A stretch of DNA of 32,619 nt, from NCBI GenBank assembly GCA_045629065.1, contig JAZQQK010000042.1, positions 1 through 32,619 of the forward strand, written 5' to 3'. The position numbers and the translations under genes were made by a program. Below, in pieces: positions 1-6,828 of the stretch; within the stretch, counting starts at the first letter, position 1; each line of letters opens with the position of its first letter. Origin of the DNA: JAKSSM01 sp045629065 (GTDB taxonomy: Bacteria; Bacillota; Clostridia; Peptostreptococcales; Anaerovoracaceae). Under the pieces are notes generated by a model. The model ran no database searches and had not been told where the DNA came from. It saw nothing but the letters and a program-made list of their open reading frames with translations.

Positions 1-1005
1 AGCATTGGAGATTATGCGTTTGATGGATGTACAAATCTTACAACTGTAACATGTTTAGCAACAACACCTCCAGAGTTAGGAGATGATGCTTTTAGGGGCT
101 GTGCAAGCCTTACTTCAATCTACGTTCCAGCAGAATCAGTAGAAGCGTATAAGACGGATTGGAGCGCTTATGCAGGCAAGATTCAAGCAAAGCCTGTAAC
201 AATTGCTGACGTATTAACTACTGTACCAGGTGGTTTCCCAACAACGGCGACAAATGGTTGGGTGAATGAAAACGGAGCAAAGACATATAAAATAGGTGAT
301 GAGTTTATTCAGTTTGGACAACGAATAAGTTTAAATGAAATCGTGCAAAAGGAGGGTAATAATTATAGGTATGCAATAAATCCTGCAAGTTATACCTTTG
401 TTATGACAAATGGGATTTTGACTAGCATTAAAGTTGAAGGGGCTATTGCATTGCCGCCGGCAGTCGTTAACGGTGAATTCTTCCCATATACCGAGCCACA
501 AACTCCATCCACTCCAGCATACTTCACATACGATGTAGCTCAGTACAATGCAATCTTAGCAGAAGCTCAGAAGCTTCAAGCTGAAATCGATGCTAAGTTA
601 GCAAAGGAAAAGCAAACTGAAGAAGAAAAGCCAGTTGGTACACCAATCACAGTAGAGCAAGCGAAGGCTTTAGTCACTGAGATGGTTCCAGTTGTAAGAA
701 CAGAAAACCAGGCTCGCGGCATCAAGGTAGTTATCCAAGACAGCCCTGCGATCAATAAGCTTAAAGCTTCTGGATTCAAGGTACTTTATGACTTCTATAG
801 AGCAGAGTCAAAGACAGCTCCAAAGCCAGATGACTACAAGATCACTACAGTAGTTAACAAAGAAGAGCCTTGGTACGTAAACAGTGGCGGAAAGAAGGGC
901 AAGAAGTACTACTACAAAGCAGTTGCAAAGGTTTACGATGCTAACGGCGAACTTGTAGCAGAGACAGAACTCACACAAGGCAAGTACGGTTGCAGAACTA
1001 GATAA
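1..1005 (+). CDS. BspA-like leucine-rich repeat surface protein, 3' part (5' end outside window)
   Basis: The frame is open from base 1, so the gene starts upstream of the window; the GTG at 262 is internal. The first roughly 55 codons carry an LRR_5/BspA-type repeat (SIGDYAFDGCTNLTTV, then a second unit with AFRGCASLTSIYVP), the Treponema/Bacteroides-type LRR found in surface proteins of host-associated bacteria. A short charged helical stretch (AQYNAILAEAQKLQAEIDAK) leads into a roughly 110-residue C-terminal domain ending GKYGCRTR. That domain has a fibronectin-III-like look and is nearly identical to the end of the complete paralogue at 30682-32373. No LPXTG or membrane anchor is visible. 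Likely a secreted or wall-associated adhesin; the ligand is unknown. Confidence 0.85.
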   Translation, partial: SIGDYAFDGCTNLTTVTCLATTPPELGDDAFRGCASLTSIYVPAESVEAYKTDWSAYAGKIQAKPVTIADVLTTVPGGFPTTATNGWVNENGAKTYKIGDEFIQFGQRISLNEIVQKEGNNYRYAINPASYTFVMTNGILTSIKVEGAIALPPAVVNGEFFPYTEPQTPSTPAYFTYDVAQYNAILAEAQKLQAEIDAKLAKEKQTEEEKPVGTPITVEQAKALVTEMVPVVRTENQARGIKVVIQDSPAINKLKASGFKVLYDFYRAESKTAPKPDDYKITTVVNKEEPWYVNSGGKKGKKYYYKAVAKVYDANGELVAETELTQGKYGCRTR

Positions 1006-1046
1006 TAGTTTTGGCAATGCACAAATAAAAAATTAATATCAAATTC

Positions 1047-1078
1047 AAAAGAACCTCGGACTTTCGGGGTTCTTTTCG
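1047..1078 (+). terminator. Rho-independent terminator of the first BspA-like gene
   Basis: Stem AAAAGAACCTCG (1047-1058) pairs with CGGGGTTCTTTT (1065-1076) with one wobble pair and runs into T residues. It lies 42 bases after the stop. Further down, 1090-1102 (AAGTGGTCTTTTT) matches the 3' arm of the terminator that follows the second BspA-like gene (32430-32442), so this spacer seems to keep half of an older terminator. Confidence 0.8.
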
Positions 1079-1133
1079 TATGCTTTACTAAGTGGTCTTT
1101 TTATATATTTTAACCATAAAATATACATAACCG

Positions 1134-1163
1134 TTGCAAACAAATGTTCGCGTATGGTATAAT
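1134..1163 (+). promoter_or_regulatory. Sigma-A type promoter of the KilA-N gene
   Basis: TTGCAA at 1134-1139 and TATAAT at 1158-1163 with an 18-base spacer. The same block (TTGCAAACAAATG... to the gene start) recurs at 32476-32578 in front of a second KilA-N gene, and this conservation supports its function. Confidence 0.7.
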
Positions 1164-1194
1164 TAGGTATCAAAAGAAAAGGAAATGATGATTC

Positions 1195-1220
1195 TAATTA
1201 TGGCGAATTCGCCATAATTA
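1195..1220. promoter_or_regulatory. 26-bp perfect palindrome before the KilA-N gene
   Basis: The half-site TAATTATGGCGAA is followed directly by its exact reverse complement with no spacer. It lies between the promoter and the ribosome binding site (GCGGAGG) of the KilA-N gene and is repeated intact at 32537-32562. It may be an operator bound by a dimer, possibly the KilA-N protein itself, or an RNA hairpin controlling translation. The sequence cannot distinguish these. Confidence 0.7.
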
Positions 1221-1233
1221 AGCGGAGGCAACA

Positions 1234-2034
1234 ATGAAACAAATATCTGTTAACGGCACAGAAATTAGTGTCATTTCCCATGACAACGCCGATTATATTT
1301 GCATTACTGACATGTTGAAGGCTAAAGATGGTGATTTTTTTGTTACGGATTGGCTGAGAAACCGTAATACGCTTGAATATATTGGAACTTGGGAAAGTGT
1401 TTATAATCCCGATTTCAATTATGACGGCTTTGAAAAGATAATAAAACAAGCAGGACTTAACAGCTTTAAGATTAGTGTGAAAGAGTTTGTTGAAAAAACA
1501 AATGCAATCTCTATTTCGGCAAAAGCTGGCAGATACGGAGGTACTTATGCTCACGAAGATATTGCCTTTGAATTTGCTATGTGGATTAGTCCACAGTTCA
1601 AGATATATGTTGTCAAAGAATTTCAGCGCTTGAAAGCTGAGGAACAGAAGTTGCTTGGTTGGTCGGCGAAGCGTGAATTAACGAAAATCAATTATCGTAT
1701 TCACACTGATGCGATAAAAAATAATCTCGTTCCTGAAAAACTATCTCCGAAGCAGATTTCATCTGTTTATGCGGATGAGGCAGACGTTCTCAATGTTGCT
1801 TTGTTCGGGAAAACAGCAAAAGAGTGGCGTGAAATGAATCCCGACAAGAGAGGTAATATTCGTGACTATGCTTCAATGAATGAGCTGATTTGCCTTTCAA
1901 ATTTGGAAAACATCAATGCTGTACTGATTAACGAAAATATACCGCAATCAAAACGGTTAGAAAAACTAAATCAAATTGCCATTCATCAAATGAAGGTATT
2001 GCAGGAAGTTGATAATAAGAAATTGCTAAAGTAG
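1234..2034 (+). CDS. KilA-N domain protein
   Basis: 266 residues with a good GCGGAGG site 7 bases before the ATG. The N-terminal half matches the KilA-N DNA-binding domain seen in phage and mobile-element proteins: YICITDML near residue 20, a central GRYGGTYAHEDIAFEFAMWISPQFKIYVVKEFQ block around residues 94-130, which is the most diagnostic part of the family. The C-terminal half (from about 140) is a charged helical domain with KLSPKQISSVYADEADVLNVALFG, usual in stand-alone bacterial KilA-N proteins. Expected to bind DNA; its target is unknown. A second copy of the gene and its control region begins at 32576. The perfect palindrome just upstream makes autoregulation plausible, but this is inference. 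Confidence 0.85.
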   Translation: MKQISVNGTEISVISHDNADYICITDMLKAKDGDFFVTDWLRNRNTLEYIGTWESVYNPDFNYDGFEKIIKQAGLNSFKISVKEFVEKTNAISISAKAGRYGGTYAHEDIAFEFAMWISPQFKIYVVKEFQRLKAEEQKLLGWSAKRELTKINYRIHTDAIKNNLVPEKLSPKQISSVYADEADVLNVALFGKTAKEWREMNPDKRGNIRDYASMNELICLSNLENINAVLINENIPQSKRLEKLNQIAIHQMKVLQEVDNKKLLK

Positions 2035-2100
2035 ATGCGTAAAGAAAGGTTTGAATGCGATCATTCGAAAATATGCAAGATAAAGTTTACTGCTATCCTG

Positions 2101-2134
2101 TGTATGCCAATTGCTGCAGGGATTTGTGCAGAAA
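2101..2134. repeat. Left copy of 34-bp direct repeat flanking the MarR/amidoligase pair
   Basis: Begins TGTATGCCAATTGCTGCAGG and continues GATTTGTGCAGAAA. The same 34 bases with two substitutions occur at 3378-3411, just after the amidoligase-like gene. The two copies bracket exactly the MarR operator, marR-like gene and amidoligase-like gene, as expected for a cassette inserted next to the KilA-N gene or a segment bounded by recombination. Confidence 0.75.
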
Positions 2135-2174
2135 ATATTTCATCTGCTTGAAAAGGAAAGAATTATATGATAAA

Positions 2175-2195
2175 ATAACTAACAGTGTTAGTTAT
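2175..2195. promoter_or_regulatory. Probable MarR operator
   Basis: A perfect inverted repeat: arm ATAACTAAC, centre AGT, arm GTTAGTTAT. It sits 21 bases before the MarR start codon and overlaps the likely promoter region. MarR regulators normally bind such 16-20 bp palindromes in their own promoters, so this is the natural candidate for autoregulation. Confidence 0.65.
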
Positions 2196-2216
2196 TTTTT
2201 ATTTGGAGGCGATACG

Positions 2217-2690
2217 ATGGAAGAGCTACCACAATTAGCCCAGACTTTCATTAGTTTAAGAATGGGGCAAAATTACAGAAATTATACTCGCAGTTTTGCG
2301 CAAAACGAGTTAAACACAATAGAAATACTGGAACTTGTCAATAAGCAGGGACAGGCACATCCTAACGAAATGTCAGAAAAGTTGGCGATAGCAACTTCCC
2401 AGATGGCTGTATTATTGAATCACCTTGAAAAAGAAGGATTAATCGAACGCATAAGAGATGAAAGCGACCATCGGAAAACGATTATTAAGGCGACCCTAAA
2501 AGGGAAAGAATACAATAGAATCCAACTTGCAAAATACCACCATTTTATTGCGGAAGTGTTTGAGACAATGGGTGAAGAGGAGGCAAAGGAGTTTGTTGTG
2601 CTATTTTCAAAATTCATTGACACAAGTTTCCGGTTGATGAAAGAGAGGGGGAAAAATGCTCAAGAAATCAGTACAGGAGGCACGACATAA
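2217..2690 (+). CDS. MarR-family transcriptional regulator
   Basis: 157 residues. The start at 2217 is chosen because TTTGGAGGC precedes it and the family signature begins there; the open frame extends further upstream but through the 34-bp repeat and the palindromic operator. The winged helix is clear: HPNEMSEKLAIATSQMAVLLNHLEKEGLIERIRDESDHRKTIIKATLKGKEY, with the recognition helix and the D-xxD-R wing typical of MarR, flanked by dimerisation helices. Its last 35 bases overlap the next gene, so the two proteins are translationally coupled. Ligand unknown; the most likely target is its own operon through the palindrome at 2175-2195. Confidence 0.85.
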   Translation: MEELPQLAQTFISLRMGQNYRNYTRSFAQNELNTIEILELVNKQGQAHPNEMSEKLAIATSQMAVLLNHLEKEGLIERIRDESDHRKTIIKATLKGKEYNRIQLAKYHHFIAEVFETMGEEEAKEFVVLFSKFIDTSFRLMKERGKNAQEISTGGTT

Positions 2691-3339
2691 GCGACAATAT
2701 TTAAAGATTTTGAATATTCAGGATTACACAAAGAAGGAGTATTTTAATAAAGATGGTTGCGGACTAGAGATAGAATTTGGAGTTCATTATGAAGCTCGCA
2801 GCAGCATATATATTGGCACGGGGCTTAAAAAGATTAAGGAGTTTGTTGGTGACCGCGGCAAGTTCGTAACGGACGAAAGCATAGGACAATTCTTAAATAT
2901 AGAGATTGTGCTTAACCCATTTCCACGGGATGAACTAAAGCCGATATTTGATGGCATTATAGATATTTTGAATTTTTATGAGAATTTCATATTTGATGAA
3001 AAATGTGGGGTACATGCTAATTTCAGGGCTGATGAAAAATTGAAAAAAACATACTATGGTTTGTTATCAGATGGAAGGTATGATAGTGAAAGGTTCAGCC
3101 ATAGCAAGTATAAAAAAGATTTCAATGAAACCATTTTGAATCCGGATGGCTCAAAAAAGAGCTACGAGGAATATTTGGAATACCAGCGAAATGTGGGAGC
3201 AAAATATTGTGGAATAAATTTTCTAAAGCCTAATCTCCTGGAGGTCCGCACACTGAACCTTGATTGGAAAGATGTAGAGTTCTTTTATGATATTTACGAT
3301 GAAGCCGTTACTCAATGTTTAAGAAATGACCATCAATGA
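2656..3339 (+). CDS. Putative amidoligase-family enzyme (glutamine-synthetase-like fold)
   Basis: 227 residues; the start has a strong purine-rich site (GAGAGGGGG) and overlaps the MarR gene. Three segments resemble the amidoligase_2 family (ATP-dependent ligases of the glutamine-synthetase/COG fold): GCGLEIEFG near residue 33, KCGVHANFRAD near residue 117 (family form CGxHVHxx), and GINFLKPNLLEVRTLN near residue 187 (family form N...EFR). In that family the Glu and His residues bind metal and ATP. Substrate unknown; relatives ligate amino groups to peptides or glutamate. The match is by motif recognition only, so function is tentative. A regulator plus a single enzyme inside a flanking repeat suggests a small self-contained cassette. 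Confidence 0.5.
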   Translation: MLKKSVQEARHKRQYLKILNIQDYTKKEYFNKDGCGLEIEFGVHYEARSSIYIGTGLKKIKEFVGDRGKFVTDESIGQFLNIEIVLNPFPRDELKPIFDGIIDILNFYENFIFDEKCGVHANFRADEKLKKTYYGLLSDGRYDSERFSHSKYKKDFNETILNPDGSKKSYEEYLEYQRNVGAKYCGINFLKPNLLEVRTLNLDWKDVEFFYDIYDEAVTQCLRNDHQ

Positions 3340-3377
3340 GCATTAATAGCAAACTTTCCGTATGCCATACACCAACT

Positions 3378-3411
3378 TGTATGCCAATCGCTGCAGTGAT
3401 TTGTGCAGAAA
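3378..3411. repeat. Right copy of 34-bp direct repeat
   Basis: Matches 2101-2134 at 32 of 34 positions in the same orientation (TGTATGCCAATCGCTGCAGT then GATTTGTGCAGAAA). It lies 38 bases after the stop of the amidoligase-like gene and just before that operon's terminator. Confidence 0.75.
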
Positions 3412-3424
3412 TGACTTAAAGAAC

Positions 3425-3456
3425 GACCACTTAGATGTATTCTAGGTGGTCTTTTT
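3425..3456 (+). terminator. Terminator downstream of the MarR/amidoligase pair
   Basis: GACCACTTAGA (3425-3435) pairs with TCTAGGTGGTC (3441-3451) apart from one wobble, followed by five T. It lies outside the right copy of the 34-bp repeat, so it may originally have ended the KilA-N transcript. Confidence 0.8.
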
Positions 3457-3500
3457 GTATTAACCCGTTTTGTGTGGTAATAGTGGCATTTTCGGACGTA

Positions 3501-3746
3501 AAGGTCATCAAAAGTCACAAAACGCGCCGATTTTGGTGTGAAAATTTCATCAAAAACGCAAAATGTGACTTCCTCGATAAAAATTGGCTAAAAAGTCATC
3601 GATTTTTTGAAAAACGATGACTTTCCTATCCCACAAAATATCAAAAGTCACAAAAGTGTTTTTTAGGACCGGAAATTCGGGAAAAACCGCAGAATTCAGC
3701 ACAAAAAGTGACTTTTCCCAATTTCAAATCACAAAAAGTCACTTTT
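3501..3746. repeat. Cluster of AAAAGTCAC / GTGACTTTT repeats and palindromes
   Basis: The 396 bases between the terminator and the next gene hold no convincing coding sequence. They contain AAAAGTCAC at 3510 and 3643, GTGACTT at 3565, two 13-bp palindromes AAAAGTGACTTTT (3704-3716) and AAAAGTCACTTTT (3734-3746), and a hairpin AAAGTCATCG/CGATGACTTT (3592-3601 with 3615-3624). All share the core GTSAC or GTCATC within A/T runs. Open frames here are short and lack ribosome sites. Function unknown; see findings. Confidence 0.7.
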
Positions 3747-3852
3747 GCGAGCAAAACGCAGTGTATCTAAGGCCCTCGGGGATTTACAGTGTTTAACGGC
3801 TGTGGTAATATGCTGATATAGAGATAAAACTGAATTCTACAGAGGTAATGTC

Positions 3853-4188
3853 ATGCCAAAAGGTGAATTAATTGTGGCTGTAATAATGTTTGTCTTTGCG
3901 GGTATTTGCGCATTCATAAGTTTCCGACAGTTTGCAGAAAAGGGCGTGCCATTTAATAACGCCTATCTGTATGCTTCAAAAGAGGAACGCAAGCGAATGA
4001 ATTTAAAGCCACACTTTAGACAGTCTGCAATAGTATTTTGCTTTCTGACAGCAGTATTTATCATAATTGGATTGGCCAGAGTCTTTCAGAACGACAAGAT
4101 TCAACTGATAGAAATCCCAGTAATTGTAGGTGCAATAATATATGCAATTGCTTCATCCATAAGAATGGAAAAAAGTAACAAGAGATAA
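3853..4188 (+). CDS. Small membrane protein, DUF3784-like
   Basis: 111 residues with three hydrophobic segments (about 4-24, 57-77 and 87-103). Between the first and second lies a polar loop GVPFNNAYLYASKEERKRMNLKPHFRQS, reminiscent of small DUF3784-like membrane proteins of Clostridia with a conserved SKEER/KPxxRQ loop. An AGAGGT sequence precedes the ATG. No enzyme motif is visible and the role is unknown. It stands alone, after the palindromic repeat cluster and before a flavoprotein gene with its own spacer. Confidence 0.6.
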   Translation: MPKGELIVAVIMFVFAGICAFISFRQFAEKGVPFNNAYLYASKEERKRMNLKPHFRQSAIVFCFLTAVFIIIGLARVFQNDKIQLIEIPVIVGAIIYAIASSIRMEKSNKR

Positions 4189-4383
4189 ATTTTAGTTCGC
4201 GCTCTAATTTTCATATATTTTCACTCGCTAAAATATTTTGAAATTAACTTTACAGATATATTGAAAGGAATAATGTGATGATTGATTTTAAAACAACAAT
4301 GAAAAAGGATTTGAAATAGGCTATAACGTATTAAACAAAATTAAAAAAATATTTAAAAAATACTAATGAATTAATAGAAAACT

Positions 4384-4860
4384 ATGTTTAGAGAATTAAG
4401 GCGAAAGAAAAACGAAATAGGATTAGATGAAGCAAAGCGCCTTTTGAAAACCGAGCGCCGTGGTGTGCTTTCGATGATAGGCGATGAGGGTTACCCTTAT
4501 GGCATTCCACTCAACTATTTTTATAGCGAAGCAGAGGGAAAAATTTATTTTCATGGAGCGCGTGAAGGACACAAAGTAGATTCACTTAGAAAGTGTGACA
4601 AAATATGCTTCACTGTCTATGGCAACGAGTTTTCCAAGGAAGGTGAGTGGGCTCCTTATGTCCAGAGTGCAGTAGTGTTCGGCAGATGCCATATGATAAA
4701 CGATCAAGATCGTGCAATAGAGCTCGCCAGAAAGCTTGCAGAGAAGTATTATCCGGACAAGTCCTTAATAGATGAAGAAATTGCAAAATCTGGCCGTTCA
4801 GTCCAGCTTTTCGAAATAGAAATAGAGCATATCAGCGGTAAGCAGATTCAAGAGAGATGA
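4384..4860 (+). CDS. Pyridoxamine 5'-phosphate oxidase family flavoprotein (NimA-like)
   Basis: 158 residues. The start MFRELRRKK is typical of the NimA/PPOX-like branch; GVLSMIGDEGYPYGIPLNYFY (about 28-48) and IYFHGAREGHKVDSLRKCDKICFTVYG (about 54-80) match the split-barrel FMN-binding core. Relatives bind FMN (or heme) and reduce small substrates, and some confer nitroimidazole resistance; the substrate here is not predictable. The 195-base spacer upstream is AT-rich and the start lacks a strong ribosome site. The last 44 coding bases recur exactly behind the acyltransferase gene at 21977-22020, showing past duplication or recombination. Confidence 0.8.
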   Translation: MFRELRRKKNEIGLDEAKRLLKTERRGVLSMIGDEGYPYGIPLNYFYSEAEGKIYFHGAREGHKVDSLRKCDKICFTVYGNEFSKEGEWAPYVQSAVVFGRCHMINDQDRAIELARKLAEKYYPDKSLIDEEIAKSGRSVQLFEIEIEHISGKQIQER

Positions 4861-4883
4861 AGCATCCTTTTTTATTAGACAAT

Positions 4884-4905
4884 AACCCCTAATGGAAGGG
4901 GTTTT
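4884..4905 (+). terminator. Terminator after the flavoprotein gene
   Basis: AACCCCT (4884-4890) pairs with AGGGGTT (4897-4903), followed by TTTT-like sequence. An alternative pairing ATTAG/CTAAT nearby gives a layout like the terminator at 24335-24375. Confidence 0.65.
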
Positions 4906-4955
4906 GTATTGCAATCTTAATTAGATGGTAGTAAAATAGTATTGTAAAAAATTGT

Positions 4956-4987
4956 AAAAAGCGACCTAGGGATAATAGGCCGCTTTT
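4956..4987. terminator. Second hairpin with T-tract before hicAB
   Basis: AAAAAGCGACCT (4956-4967) pairs with AGGCCGCTTTT (4977-4987), ending in T residues. It isolates hicAB from upstream transcription; the pairing is roughly symmetrical, so it could work in both directions. Confidence 0.55.
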
Positions 4988-4995
4988 AAATTGCA

Positions 4996-5024
4996 TTGAC
5001 GAATAGTACTAAATATGGTACTAT
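4996..5024 (+). promoter_or_regulatory. hicAB promoter with overlapping operator
   Basis: TTGACG (4996-5001) and TACTAT (5019-5024) have a 17-base spacer. The inverted repeat ATAGTAC (5003-5009) and GTACTAT (5018-5024) lies within the spacer and covers the -10 box. Such a placement is what a ribbon-helix-helix antitoxin such as HicB would use to repress its own operon. Confidence 0.75.
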
Positions 5025-5039
5025 ATGAAAGGAGATAAC

Positions 5040-5267
5040 ATGCCACCAATAGAAAAGATAATCGAGAAAATGAAAGTGGCACCTAATACAATTAGGCCAG
5101 AAGAATTAGAAAAAGTTCTATTAGGCTATGGCTACAGATTTGCAAGGCAAAAAGGAAGCCATAGGCATTATATTAACCAAGATGGGGACGTGATTACGAT
5201 TCCTCAGAAAAATCCAATAAAAAGAGATTATGTAAAAGAAGCACTAGAAAGGATAGGTATAAAATGA
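5040..5267 (+). CDS. hicA: HicA-type toxin (mRNA interferase)
   Basis: 75 residues. The start at 5040 is preferred over the ATG at 5025 because AAAGGAGATAAC directly precedes it and the upstream ATG lies inside that ribosome site. The small double-stranded-RNA-binding fold is recognisable by GYGYRFARQKGSHRHYINQDGDVITIPQKN (about residues 28-58), including the GSHRHY catalytic-histidine motif, then IKRDYVKEALERIGI. HicA toxins cleave mRNA and stop growth. The gene overlaps hicB by 4 bases (ATGA), so toxin and antitoxin are translated together. The toxin-first order is usual for this family. Confidence 0.9.
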   Translation: MPPIEKIIEKMKVAPNTIRPEELEKVLLGYGYRFARQKGSHRHYINQDGDVITIPQKNPIKRDYVKEALERIGIK

Positions 5268-5611
5268 CAGTAAAAGAATATATGGATCTGCCTTATACTC
5301 GAGTGATAAAGAAAGTTTCCAATGAGGAGGGCACATACTATTTTGGGACAATATTGGAACTGGACGGATGTATGAGTGACGGCACGACAATCGAAGAGCT
5401 TTATGAAAACCTAAATGAGGCCATGGAAGGGTACATTCAAGTAAAACTCGAAAACGGATTCGATGTGCCCCTTCCTGAGTCCAGCGATGGCTATAGTGGG
5501 AAATTCAATCTGCGTATACCCAAAAGCCTCCACCAGTCGCTTGCCATTCGCGCAAAGGAGCAGGGCGTTAGCCTAAATCAATATATCCTATATAAACTCG
5601 CAAGTGTTTAA
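5264..5611 (+). CDS. hicB: HicB-type antitoxin
   Basis: 115 residues, overlapping hicA by 4 bases. The N-terminal part is the degenerate RNase-H-like HicB fold (YYFGTILELDGCMSDGTTIEELYENLNEAMEGYIQVKLENG, about 25-65), which neutralises HicA. The C-terminal part (FNLRIPKSLHQSLAIRAKEQGVSLNQYILYKLAS) is a ribbon-helix-helix DNA-binding domain. It probably represses the operon at the inverted repeat overlapping the promoter (5003-5024). Both domains appear complete, so the module looks functional. Confidence 0.9.
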   Translation: MTVKEYMDLPYTRVIKKVSNEEGTYYFGTILELDGCMSDGTTIEELYENLNEAMEGYIQVKLENGFDVPLPESSDGYSGKFNLRIPKSLHQSLAIRAKEQGVSLNQYILYKLASV

Positions 5612-5709
5612 GAAAGGAAATAGAACACATCAATTTTGTTTTCATCGAATTCATTTCCTGCCATAACCTCCTTACTAAAACTTTATTCTATTCAAAATCT
5701 TGGACAAAA

Positions 5710-6645
5710 TTAGAACCCCATAAAGCCAAAGCTCATAGCATCAGCTCCACACCAAGAATATTGATCATAATCATTGCCATACTCGAAGCAGCTAAGGCTT
5801 AAAAGCTTGCCATTGATGTCCAAGAAGTACTCACCAACAGCATAATCTACGCCATCAACATCATTTAAGTGTTCTGCATAAATAGCACTATATTTCTTGC
5901 CAGTTTCAGGTGAAGTGAATTCGTACTCTTCGAATTCTGTGCAAGCACAATCTGCGATAACGGCGTTAGCCATATCCTTCACTGTAAGTCCAAATTCGTT
6001 ATCAGTGTAGTAAAGCACATAGCCAGGGAAGTCTTCCTCATAGTCATAGCCTTTTGAGATAGCAAAGTTAGATATTTCTGTGTTGGAAAGTTGCATAGGC
6101 TTGCAAACAGCAGGAGCAAAGAATGTCACGCCGTCCATTACAGGAACTTCATAGGAATTCATTGTGTATTCTAACTCAACAATGTCTTCGCCATCCTGGA
6201 AGAAATAGTGCTGGCTATAAACAATTTTATCTTTGTATTTGTTGCGGTCAGCAGCGGCATAATAAACATAATTATAATCACCTTTGCTGTACCACTCATC
6301 GTATTCAATGACTGATAAATAATCCTGGTTTGCATAATCCTCGTTTGCGGATGATTGGGCATCTTCGAGGAGAGACTTTTCGGATTTCCATTTGTATACT
6401 GCAAAAGCAAGCATATTAGCATCCTCATCAACGTTCACGAAATTGTAAACTGTTTCGTAATCTACGCCATCAACAAGTTCGCCAGCCGTGAAAACACCTT
6501 CAAGCAAAACAGAAGGAATGTTGTCACCTAAATCAACGGTATAATTGGTATAGACACCTAAATCCTCATTTCCTTTTTCGTTGCCGCAAGCAGCGAGTGT
6601 AAAAATCATTACGAGTGCTAATAGTACCACTAAAAATTTTTTCAT
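5710..6645 (-). CDS. Lipoprotein of unknown function
   Basis: 311 residues on the minus strand with an AGGAGG site just before the start. The N-terminus is a lipoprotein signal (MKKFLVVLLALVMIFTLAAC, cleavage before Cys20), so the protein is tethered to the outside of the membrane. The mature part is acidic and rich in Tyr and Asp, without recognisable catalytic motifs. Its signal peptide and the following CGNEKGN..LG resemble the shorter lipoprotein at 25766-26281, so the two may be distant relatives. It converges with hicAB and diverges from the ybaK-like gene. Confidence 0.75.
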   Translation of the reverse strand: MKKFLVVLLALVMIFTLAACGNEKGNEDLGVYTNYTVDLGDNIPSVLLEGVFTAGELVDGVDYETVYNFVNVDEDANMLAFAVYKWKSEKSLLEDAQSSANEDYANQDYLSVIEYDEWYSKGDYNYVYYAAADRNKYKDKIVYSQHYFFQDGEDIVELEYTMNSYEVPVMDGVTFFAPAVCKPMQLSNTEISNFAISKGYDYEEDFPGYVLYYTDNEFGLTVKDMANAVIADCACTEFEEYEFTSPETGKKYSAIYAEHLNDVDGVDYAVGEYFLDINGKLLSLSCFEYGNDYDQYSWCGADAMSFGFMGF

Positions 6646-6828
6646 AAATACCTCCTATATGGTATAATAAGGATGGCTTATAATGTGAAATTAAGCAAAA
6701 CAACCTTATAATAACTACCCATACATTATAGCGCATTTTAGCAAAAACAACAAACTTGTTACATTTATGAGGTGACAAAATGAAAACAGCTAAAATAGAT
6801 GCTTAAAAAGGATTGAAGGCGGATTTAA

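Noticed and set aside
2055..2216. Longer MarR protein starting at 2055
   Set aside because: The extra residues run through the 34-bp repeat and the palindromic operator, and a good ribosome site lies directly before 2217.
3435..3620. 61-codon plus-strand frame in the palindrome cluster
   Set aside because: It starts inside a terminator hairpin, has no ribosome site, and its composition follows the A-rich repeats.
3501..3746. CRISPR array in the AAAAGTCAC cluster
   Set aside because: Repeats are short, face both ways and have irregular spacing; no unique spacers of constant length and no cas genes.
4278..4319. A 13-codon frame (MIDFKTTMKKDLK) with a possible ribosome site before the flavoprotein gene
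   Set aside because: Too short to support; no repeat, motif or conserved context. It could be a relic of a gene start.
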